Shown here: positions 58,182 to 64,000 of the stretch, one piece after another
How the letters are laid out: the number at the start of each line of letters is the position of its first letter
Numbering within the stretch: the stretch's first letter is position 1
NCBI GenBank assembly: GCA_017554105.1
Contig: JAFZIY010000015.1
Coordinates: 186,001-250,000, forward strand
DNA length: 64,000 nt
Direction of reading: 5' to 3'
From: Prevotella sp.
Lineage (GTDB): Bacteria > Bacteroidota > Bacteroidia > Bacteroidales > Bacteroidaceae
The notes under the pieces: generated by a model
Databases searched by the model: none
The model's input: only the letters and a program-made list of their open reading frames with translations
What the model was told of the DNA's origin: nothing
Position numbers and translations under genes: made by a program

Positions 58182-59630
58182 ATGAAAAAGTTACTGTTTA
58201 TCGTGGCGCTGATGTTTTGTGTCATCAGTGTACAGGCAAAGGTGAAGTTGCCGCACCTGCTTGGCGACAACATGATTCTGCAGCAGAATAGTGATGCCCG
58301 TCTGTGGGGCGAGGCAAAACCGGGAGCACGTGTGAATGTCAGTGTGAGTTGGAGTGATGCCAAGTATGAGGCAAAGGCCGATGAAATGGGTAAATTCTTA
58401 CTCACGGTGCGTACTCCCAAGGCGAGTTACACACCGCTAAGCATCACCTTTGACGACGGCGATAAACTGACGCTTAACAATATACTTGCAGGTGAGGTAT
58501 GGGTATGTGCTGGACAGAGCAACATGGAAATGCCGATGAAGGGTTTCGGCAACTGTCCCGTCGAGGGTTACATGGACGAGGTAATCAATGCCCGCAACTA
58601 TAAGGGAATACACTATGTGAAGATACCGAGCGTGATGAGCATGACACCGCTTGAGGATGCCGACTGTGAGTGGAAGGAGATTGGTTCGCAGACCATCAGC
58701 GAGGCATCGGCAACGGGTTATTTCTTCGCACAGACGCTGAACAAGACACTTGACATACCTGTGGGACTCATCATGGCAAACAAGGGTGGTTCGAGAGTGG
58801 AGAGTTGGTTCACTAAGGAGAACCTTGAGAAATACACTGAGGAACCGACCGACTCCGATGGAATCGTTGCTTTTAAGCCCGAATGGGACTACCATAGGGC
58901 ACTGGTTTGGGGCAACGGAACATTCAATCCCATACTGAAATACACCGTGAAGGGCATAATCTATTATCAGGGTTGTTCCAACGTAGGTGATCCCGGTAAC
59001 CAGTATTCCGACCGAATGAAGATTCTTGTTGACCAGTGGCGCAGCCAGTTCGGCCTTGGTGAGATACCTTTCTATTTCGTGGAGATTGCCCCTTTCTGGT
59101 ATGATGACTCCAACGGTACCAGTGCGGCGAAGTTGCGCGAGCAGCAGTTCCGTGCCTCGCAGATAATTCCTAATAGCGGTCTGGTGTGTACCAACGACCT
59201 CGTTTATACTTATGAGCCGCAACAAATACACCCGGCACAGAAACGTCAGGTGGGGCAGCGACTGGCTTTGCTGGCGCTGAACGGCACCTACGGCATGCAG
59301 GAGATGTGGTGCCAGAGTCCGTCGTATAAGGATATGAAGGTCATTGAAGGTGCTGTTCATATTCATCTCAACAACGACTATGGTGCAATATCACGCTTCC
59401 AGGAAATCTCTGGCTTCGAGATAGCAGGTGAGGACAGGGTGTTCCACATGGCCATAGCAGAGCATTTCTGGCAGCCTGGCGGTGGATACTGGGACGAGAC
59501 GATAAAGATATGGTCGCCTGAAGTACCCAACCCCGTTGCCGTTCGCTACTGTTTCCGCAACTTTGAGATAGGCAACCTGAAGAACGCAGCAGGTCTGCCC
59601 CTCTTCCCGTTCCGTACGGATGACTGGTGA
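58182..59630 (+). CDS. Sialate O-acetylesterase-type SASA-domain enzyme
   Basis: 482 residues from the ATG at 58182; an upstream ATG at 58149 overlaps the promoter and is rejected. Signal peptide (MKKLLFIVALMFC... ending VQA), an N-terminal beta domain (LPHLLGDNMILQQNSDARLW), and the GDSL/SGNH-like catalytic domain with nucleophile Ser113 (CAGQSNMEMP) and block WYDDSNGTSAAKLREQQF. The catalytic His is in QQIHPAQK; family members usually have Asp two residues before that His, here Gln. It removes O-acetyl groups from sialic acids or acetylated plant glycans. Confidence 0.92.
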   Translation: MKKLLFIVALMFCVISVQAKVKLPHLLGDNMILQQNSDARLWGEAKPGARVNVSVSWSDAKYEAKADEMGKFLLTVRTPKASYTPLSITFDDGDKLTLNNILAGEVWVCAGQSNMEMPMKGFGNCPVEGYMDEVINARNYKGIHYVKIPSVMSMTPLEDADCEWKEIGSQTISEASATGYFFAQTLNKTLDIPVGLIMANKGGSRVESWFTKENLEKYTEEPTDSDGIVAFKPEWDYHRALVWGNGTFNPILKYTVKGIIYYQGCSNVGDPGNQYSDRMKILVDQWRSQFGLGEIPFYFVEIAPFWYDDSNGTSAAKLREQQFRASQIIPNSGLVCTNDLVYTYEPQQIHPAQKRQVGQRLALLALNGTYGMQEMWCQSPSYKDMKVIEGAVHIHLNNDYGAISRFQEISGFEIAGEDRVFHMAIAEHFWQPGGGYWDETIKIWSPEVPNPVAVRYCFRNFEIGNLKNAAGLPLFPFRTDDW

Positions 59631-59713
59631 TTTGGTTTAGACAGAAAGACATGTTTTGGACAAAAAGACATAAGAGTAATATTAATATAAATATAAATAT
59701 AAATGAGATAAAT

Positions 59714-59902
59714 ATGGGAACAGATGATAAGTCAAAGAATGGTGAAGTAGAAGCGATTCAGACTCTATGCGCGGCAAATGAAGTGCAACTCGTGAATTAT
59801 CTTAATGCATTGCATATTGATAACGGTCTGCTAATCAACTTTGGCGGTGAGACCCTGGAGTGCAAAAGAAAATACCGGGTATATAAATGCCCATTCAAAT
59901 AA
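59714..59902 (+). pseudogene. Remnant of a GxxExxY-type protein
   Basis: 62 residues from the ATG at 59714 (an upstream ATG adds an Ile/Asn repeat and is unlikely to be real). VEAIQTLCAANEVQLVNYLN, GLLINFGGETLECKRKYR match the C-terminal third of GxxExxY/PD-(D/E)XK-like proteins of Bacteroidota (usually about 120-130 residues). The N-terminal two thirds, with the GxxExxY motif, are missing. It lies among AAAGACATAA/TTATGTCTTT repeats. Whether the fragment is translated is open. Confidence 0.7.
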
Positions 59903-59927
59903 CCCTGAATTTATAATTGTCTATTAT

Positions 59928-59978
59928 GTCTTTATGTCTAAAAAATTTGTCTTTATGTCAAAAATAAGTCTTTATGTC
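59928..59978. repeat. Three copies of GTCTTTATGTC, the last at the NUDIX start codon
   Basis: Copies at 59928-59938, 59949-59959 and 59968-59978; in the third the ATG is the NUDIX start codon (59974). Inverted forms AAAGACATG and AAAGACATAA lie at 59645-59653 and 59664-59673, on the other side of the GxxExxY remnant. Confidence 0.7.
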
Positions 59979-60501
59979 AAACCATCCTTTAGATAAATTC
60001 AAGTATTGTCCTGTATGTGGGTCGAATGAATTCCTGGAGCATACAGAGAAGAGTAAGAAATGTGCCAAGTGTGGGTTCGAGATGTTCTTGAATCCCTCTG
60101 CCGCTACGGCAGCAATAATAGTTGATGCCCAGGGTAGGGTGCTTGTGGTGCGTCGCAGCAAGGACCCGGCGAAGGGCACTCTCGACCTTCCCGGAGGCTT
60201 CAGTGACATCGGCGAGACATCAGAGGAGGGAGTGAAGCGTGAGGTAATGGAAGAGACAGGACTCACGGTCACCTCCGTGAAATTCCTCTTCTCTCTGCCA
60301 AACACATATTTATATAGTGGACTGAACATCCCCACCGTCGATATGTTCTACCTTTGCACTGTGGAGAATGCTGCCAGTGCTGAGGCTCATGACGATGCCG
60401 CAGAAGCCATTTGGGTGCCTATAAACGAATTGGAGCCCGAGAAGTTCGGGCTCCAAAGTATTGGAAAGGGTGTCGCTAAATGGTTAAGTGAGTATGTTTA
60501 G
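59974..60501 (+). CDS. NUDIX hydrolase with N-terminal zinc ribbon
   Basis: 175 residues. Zinc ribbon Cys12, Cys15, Cys30, Cys33 (CPVC, CAKC) and a full NUDIX box (GFSDIGETSEEGVKREVMEE followed by TGL, about residues 75-97). Family members with this ribbon include NADH pyrophosphatases and ADP-ribose hydrolases; which nucleotide is cut is unclear. A terminator-like hairpin (TTGGAGCCCGA/TCGGGCTCCAA, 60430-60440 and 60446-60456) lies inside the coding sequence near the 3' end. Confidence 0.93.
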   Translation: MSNHPLDKFKYCPVCGSNEFLEHTEKSKKCAKCGFEMFLNPSAATAAIIVDAQGRVLVVRRSKDPAKGTLDLPGGFSDIGETSEEGVKREVMEETGLTVTSVKFLFSLPNTYLYSGLNIPTVDMFYLCTVENAASAEAHDDAAEAIWVPINELEPEKFGLQSIGKGVAKWLSEYV

Positions 60502-60516
60502 CGACATTCCTTAATG

Positions 60517-61326
60517 TTACTCAATAGTCTTAGCGAACTCCTCTTCCAACCATCCGTTCTTCTTCAGGTCTTTCAGTGCGATCTTGGTACTGGGGATTCC
60601 GAAGGCGTATGGTGCAATCTCGTATTGCTGATATACGAACACTGCGCTGTCGTTTTCAATGAATATGCCATTCTCCGGCAATTCCACAATCTTTTCTTTG
60701 CCGTTCTCTTTCAAAGGAGAGTCTTTTTCGTAATCCTCACCCATCATGTCTTTGAAGAAGTCTTGCAGTTGTTTGGTCACTTGATTCTTCACGTCAGCAA
60801 GTTTGTCCTGTGCCAGGATGTTGTTGCCGATGACTTTGCCGTCTGCCTTGTTGAATGTCGTAGCGTCAATGATATAGGAACCGTGGGGACCTCCAAGATA
60901 AACGTCGTGGTTGGCATTCATGGTGATAATCTTGTCGTTCTCATAGGACACGCCTATCTCCAGGAAATAAGTACGTGGAAGATCATAGGGACCTTCTTCT
61001 TCCTTCACGTCTTTCTTAAACTCTTCAATCTTAGAGGTCACGAAATAATGAGCGATGGCCTTGAGGTCGGTAGAGTCAACAGAAGCCTTTCCATCTATCG
61101 CTTTCATGATAAACTGGGTGATGCTCTTGTTAAGAGCCTCGTTACCAACTGGTGCGACAATCTTAATGGTTGCCGTGAGATCGTGTTTTCCCTCCTTAAT
61201 GCCGATAGAGTCTGTTACGCTATCGGTTTTCAGCATTCCGCCTTCTTCTTTAACAGCGGGGTCTTTGACATTGGTGCAAGCAGCGAGAATAGCCAGCATG
61301 CCTGCGAAAAACAATATTTTTTTCAT
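60517..61326 (-). CDS. DUF3298-domain lipoprotein (RsiV-like)
   Basis: 269 residues; lipobox LAAC (Cys16 or nearby), a DUF4163/PdaC-like N-part (IKIVAPVGNEALNKSITQFI, YFLEIGVSYENDKIITMNAN, GGPHGSYIIDATTF) and a DUF3298 C-part (FVYQQYEIAPYAFGIPSTKI). RsiV of Bacillus uses this domain to bind lysozyme; a similar ligand-binding role is possible but unproven here. It converges on the NUDIX gene, 15 bp away. First of three consecutive lipoprotein genes read leftward (62883 to 60517). Confidence 0.86.
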   Translation of the reverse strand: MKKILFFAGMLAILAACTNVKDPAVKEEGGMLKTDSVTDSIGIKEGKHDLTATIKIVAPVGNEALNKSITQFIMKAIDGKASVDSTDLKAIAHYFVTSKIEEFKKDVKEEEGPYDLPRTYFLEIGVSYENDKIITMNANHDVYLGGPHGSYIIDATTFNKADGKVIGNNILAQDKLADVKNQVTKQLQDFFKDMMGEDYEKDSPLKENGKEKIVELPENGIFIENDSAVFVYQQYEIAPYAFGIPSTKIALKDLKKNGWLEEEFAKTIE

Positions 61327-61338
61327 GTTATTAATAAG

Positions 61339-61941
61339 TTATAAGTTGTTCCATTCTCCCAAAACATCAGCAAGTGACTTTGCCTCTTCCTTGCCAATCT
61401 TATCGATGAAGGACTGTGCCTCTTTCTCATCATAGGGTTTGTCGTCATCGTCGGTGTAGGTCTTCTTGCCGTCCTTCTCCGTCACAGTGAAAAGACGGTT
61501 GAAACCCTCACTCTCGGTTTTCTCGTAATAGGTGGTCTTGTCACCATCTTTGACAACCAGGCAAGACCCTTGGAAAGACAGTTCCTGTCCTTCTTTTAGT
61601 TCGATTCCATCGAAGTTGTCGATGTCTTTCATATCCTTGTAGAACGAGAGGAACAGACAGTCCTTGCCGTCCTCGCTGCCTAATACCACGTAGTCGTTGG
61701 CAAGAGCATATTTAGTGAATTTCTTGTCCTTTCCGATGGATAACTCCCATAATGCCTGGATGTCCTCCTGATGAGACTTGATGTTGTTCAATGCTGCAAC
61801 CATGCCGGTGCTGTCTGCGACAGCAGTTTCTGTGTTGTTGCCTTCCTGTTCCTTGACAGGTGCATTACTTGTGCAGCATACGAAGACCATTCCCAATGCT
61901 GCTACGCAGAACAGACTGCATAAACTGATTATTCTTTTCAT
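61339..61941 (-). CDS. Hypothetical lipoprotein
   Basis: 200 residues from the ATG at 61939-61941 (203 from 61950). Lipobox-like VFVCC, then an acidic mature domain (GSEDGKDCLFLSFYKDMKDI, LVVKDGDKTTYYEKTESEGF) with no family recognised. Spaced 12 bp from the next gene and 24-33 bp after the previous one, so part of a three-lipoprotein operon. Confidence 0.76.
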   Translation of the reverse strand: MKRIISLCSLFCVAALGMVFVCCTSNAPVKEQEGNNTETAVADSTGMVAALNNIKSHQEDIQALWELSIGKDKKFTKYALANDYVVLGSEDGKDCLFLSFYKDMKDIDNFDGIELKEGQELSFQGSCLVVKDGDKTTYYEKTESEGFNRLFTVTEKDGKKTYTDDDDKPYDEKEAQSFIDKIGKEEAKSLADVLGEWNNL

Positions 61942-61974
61942 AATTGCCAAAAAATAGTTGTCGTTCTTCTGGAC

Positions 61975-62883
61975 TTACTCTTCGGAATTGTCAGACTCAA
62001 TCATCTTCTCCAGCATCTGCAGGTTGATGGTCTCAATCTCGCTGGCCTTGTCGCCTTTTGCCTTCAGATCGTCACGCATCTTCGCGCGCTCGTTCTTTGT
62101 GAAGAAACCAAGCTGTGAGGAGTTGAGGATTTCCTTTGACACGTTGCCTGTCTGGTCGTCCGAACCTTGTACGCGCTTTAATACTATTGGCTTGCCAGCA
62201 TCATCCCATAGTTCCTCGTCTTCTTTCGACTGCTTGATTGGTTGCAGGGTGATTCCCTCGTCGGTACGTTTTACGTTGTATGCCTCGTTGCCCAGTTTGA
62301 AAGAACCGCTTGGCAAATCGTATGAATAGATGAAATCGATGGCAGTAGCGTCTGCGCTCAAGCCAGTAACCTCAAACTTGGTGGCATCGAACACAACCTT
62401 TGAGCCGTCTTCCTTGGTGAACTCACCGCTGAAGAGATAGCGCTGCTGATTTTCATTCATGGTCTTAACGATATCAGTGGTTTGCAAATAAGTTGCAATG
62501 ACCTTATTCTCCTTGTTGTAATGAATGAGTACGTTCTTATCGTTAAACACTTTCTGTACGACCTTGTCACCCACTTCGCCATCGAAGCAATATCCGGTAG
62601 TGTAGTTGGAGTCAGTCTTCTCCACACCATTGTTTCCTTCTGCGGTCACAAAACCATCGTCTGTAGGCACGAGCATGAACATTATGCCGCCCTCATGGGT
62701 GCTACCGCCCTCGCAGTTATAGCCGCTGTCACATTTTGCGACATTGAAGAAATACAGACCGTCGGTCCATGTAGTACCGGCAAGGTCGATTTTTTCTTCA
62801 GTTACCTTTTTACCTTGATCCTGGCAAGCACCCAATAGCATAATACCGATGGCCAAGCCAGCAAATAATCCCTTTTTGTTCAT
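61975..62883 (-). CDS. Hypothetical lipoprotein, first of a three-gene operon
   Basis: 302 residues; lipobox LGAC (Cys20). The mature protein (GTTWTDGLYFFNVAKCDSGY, EGGSTHEGGIMFMLVPTDDG, YTTGYCFDGEVGDKVVQKVF) has no recognised family; a C-terminal helix is Lys/Glu-rich. It has its own promoter at 62946-62977, so it heads the leftward set 61975, 61339, 60517. Confidence 0.78.
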   Translation of the reverse strand: MNKKGLFAGLAIGIMLLGACQDQGKKVTEEKIDLAGTTWTDGLYFFNVAKCDSGYNCEGGSTHEGGIMFMLVPTDDGFVTAEGNNGVEKTDSNYTTGYCFDGEVGDKVVQKVFNDKNVLIHYNKENKVIATYLQTTDIVKTMNENQQRYLFSGEFTKEDGSKVVFDATKFEVTGLSADATAIDFIYSYDLPSGSFKLGNEAYNVKRTDEGITLQPIKQSKEDEELWDDAGKPIVLKRVQGSDDQTGNVSKEILNSSQLGFFTKNERAKMRDDLKAKGDKASEIETINLQMLEKMIESDNSEE

Positions 62884-62945
62884 AGTTTTTTTGTTTTTAT
62901 GTTTAACGATTTATTAATGAATTGTATGTATGCACATAAACGTTG

Positions 62946-62977
62946 CAAATTTAGAGAAAAACAAAATACACTACAAA
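62946..62977 (-). promoter_or_regulatory. Promoter of the three-lipoprotein operon
   Basis: On the minus strand, TAAATTTG (complement of 62946-62953) with TTTG (complement of 62974-62977) 20 bp upstream. Confidence 0.65.
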
Positions 62978-63086
62978 TAACATAGTGTGGACTTTTGGTT
63001 TTTATACAAAAATCCACACTTTTTAGCATTTCCCCATACCCCTTGGTATCGATGAAATGGCATATTTCATTTTTTTCTTTACAACT

Positions 63087-63118
63087 TTTGTTTATGTTAA
63101 GAAGAAACATTAACTTTG
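63087..63118 (+). promoter_or_regulatory. Promoter of the membrane AraC-type regulator gene
   Basis: TTTG at 63087-63090, a 20-bp spacer, and TAACTTTG at 63111-63118, 41 bp before the start codon. It is divergent from the lipoprotein operon promoter. Confidence 0.72.
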
Positions 63119-63159
63119 CATTCAGGTTTTATCAATAATATAATTTACTGCATAATCAT

Positions 63160-64000
63160 ATGCCATTATACTATTTCCTGACGATTTACACTTGTGCTGT
63201 CACGTCAATGATTCTCTCTTTGCTGCTTATGGGAGTTTCTATACGCCAGGATGAGTCGTTGAAGAAGTATCGTACTGCCCGTTGGTGTCTGTGCATAGCC
63301 TTTTTGGTCTTTGGCATAGCCAATTTGTTTCAGGCAAGTATGGAATACGACGGCAAGGAAGAGGCACTCACCGGAGTGATGATGATTCTCATAGGTAGTG
63401 TTCAGGCTATGATGTTCACCATGGTTGCCCTTGTTTTCATCCGTCCTTCGGTAGTTACCTTGCGCAACGTGGTTATACAGTTGGCAGTAATCCTTTTGCT
63501 TTCCGGTTTCCTTTTTATAGCGCGTTTCACGTTCCCACTGAATGTGTTTTATGTCATTTACTATGTGTTTATTCTTGGTTATGTGCTGCTTATGGCAACA
63601 TATACTTACATCTTCGTAAGGAGTTACAAGGTGTTCAAGAAACAGATGCTGGACTACTATGAGGATGAGGAGTTACTTTATCGCATGCGCTGGATACAGT
63701 GGATTTTCTGGTCGGCATTGGTCGTAGGTGTACTGGCATTGATGCTTATCACAGACAACCATTATGTAAACATGGTGTTTACATCACTCTTCACTGCATA
63801 TTTCGTCTTTGTTACCATCTCGTTCATCAACTATCAACAGTATGCGCAACTGATAGTTCGTGCCTATGGGGATGAGACTCAGGAAGTCCAGCAAGAAACA
63901 GTTCAGGATATGCCGGTGCATGTCGTGCATGCTGACGTTGAGAAACTCAAGGCAAGCATTGACGAGTGGATACGTCAGAAAAAGTTTGTGGAGACAGACA
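63160..64000 (+). CDS. Membrane protein, probable AraC-type regulator, N-terminal part
   Basis: I translated this by hand; it runs off the right edge (280 residues seen). It begins MPLYYFLTIYTCAVTSMI and has about six membrane helices (for example ILSLLLMGVSIRQ, IQLAVILLLSGFLFIARF, WIFWSALVVGVLALMLI). After that comes a cytoplasmic part ending KLKASIDEWIRQKKFVETD, the usual run-in to an AraC-type helix-turn-helix. Bacteroidota have many such one-component membrane regulators. The DNA-binding domain itself lies beyond the window, so the call is inference. Confidence 0.75.
   Translation, partial: MPLYYFLTIYTCAVTSMILSLLLMGVSIRQDESLKKYRTARWCLCIAFLVFGIANLFQASMEYDGKEEALTGVMMILIGSVQAMMFTMVALVFIRPSVVTLRNVVIQLAVILLLSGFLFIARFTFPLNVFYVIYYVFILGYVLLMATYTYIFVRSYKVFKKQMLDYYEDEELLYRMRWIQWIFWSALVVGVLALMLITDNHYVNMVFTSLFTAYFVFVTISFINYQQYAQLIVRAYGDETQEVQQETVQDMPVHVVHADVEKLKASIDEWIRQKKFVETD

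Noticed and set aside
59627-59713. Upstream start for the GxxExxY remnant
   Set aside because: The added residues are an Ile/Asn simple repeat and overlap the end of the esterase gene.

Overview
The window looks like a chromosomal segment of an anaerobic gut- or rumen-type Bacteroidales, most likely Prevotellaceae. The evidence is the SusC-type receptor, Bacteroidota promoters (TTG, 19-21 bp, TAnnTTTG) in front of many genes, an HU-like protein followed by a 'smalltalk' mini-protein, BspA-type leucine-rich-repeat proteins, an S46 dipeptidyl-peptidase, FecR/ECF-sigma signalling, oxygen-sensitive NrdDG and a flavodiiron protein. No rRNA, tRNA, CRISPR array, phage or intact insertion sequence was seen.

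Layout. 1-8.1 kb: 5' end of a SusC gene (runs off the left edge), a small lipoprotein, then a leftward set with an FMN-binding protein, a GH115 alpha-glucuronidase, a Fur-family regulator, an OPT transporter and a sirtuin. 8.2-18.3 kb: three tandem FKBP-type isomerases, an Lrp regulator, a GATase/membrane-dipeptidase fusion, a glutaminyl-cyclase-like M28 enzyme, SerB, a THUMP-like methyltransferase and an M16 peptidase. 18.3-26.6 kb: accessory island with three copies of a two-gene module (secreted LRR protein plus an acidic 70-77 aa peptide), embedded in intergenic repeats. 26.7-35.1 kb: pnp, HU-like protein, smalltalk, nrdDG, flavodiiron protein, PfkB kinase. 35.3-47.3 kb: secreted proteins, DPP7-type peptidase, flippase, nucleoside-recognition membrane protein, GH2 enzyme. 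47.5-53.7 kb: two leftward ECF-sigma operons, the second with FecR and an STN-bearing TonB-dependent receptor. 54-64 kb: thioredoxin-like lipoprotein, three small secreted proteins, an esterase, a sialate O-acetylesterase, a decayed GxxExxY fragment, a NUDIX hydrolase, three lipoproteins and the start of a membrane-anchored AraC-type regulator.

How the genes fit together. GH115, GH2, the two esterases, SusC and the kinase fit plant or host glycan use. Peptidases (M19, M28-like, M16, S46) and the OPT transporter fit peptide use. NrdDG and the flavodiiron protein fit anaerobic life with defence against oxygen. At least nine exported proteins have Gln directly after the predicted signal-peptidase site, and a glutaminyl-cyclase-like gene lies in the same window.

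The least explained signals are: (i) the LRR plus acidic-peptide modules; (ii) three intergenic arrays of short palindromes with an exact 22-bp period; (iii) a GC-rich palindromic repeat that also sits in frame inside coding genes; and (iv) structured intergenic elements, including a 133-bp inverted-repeat element and palindromes that contain both stop codons of convergent genes.
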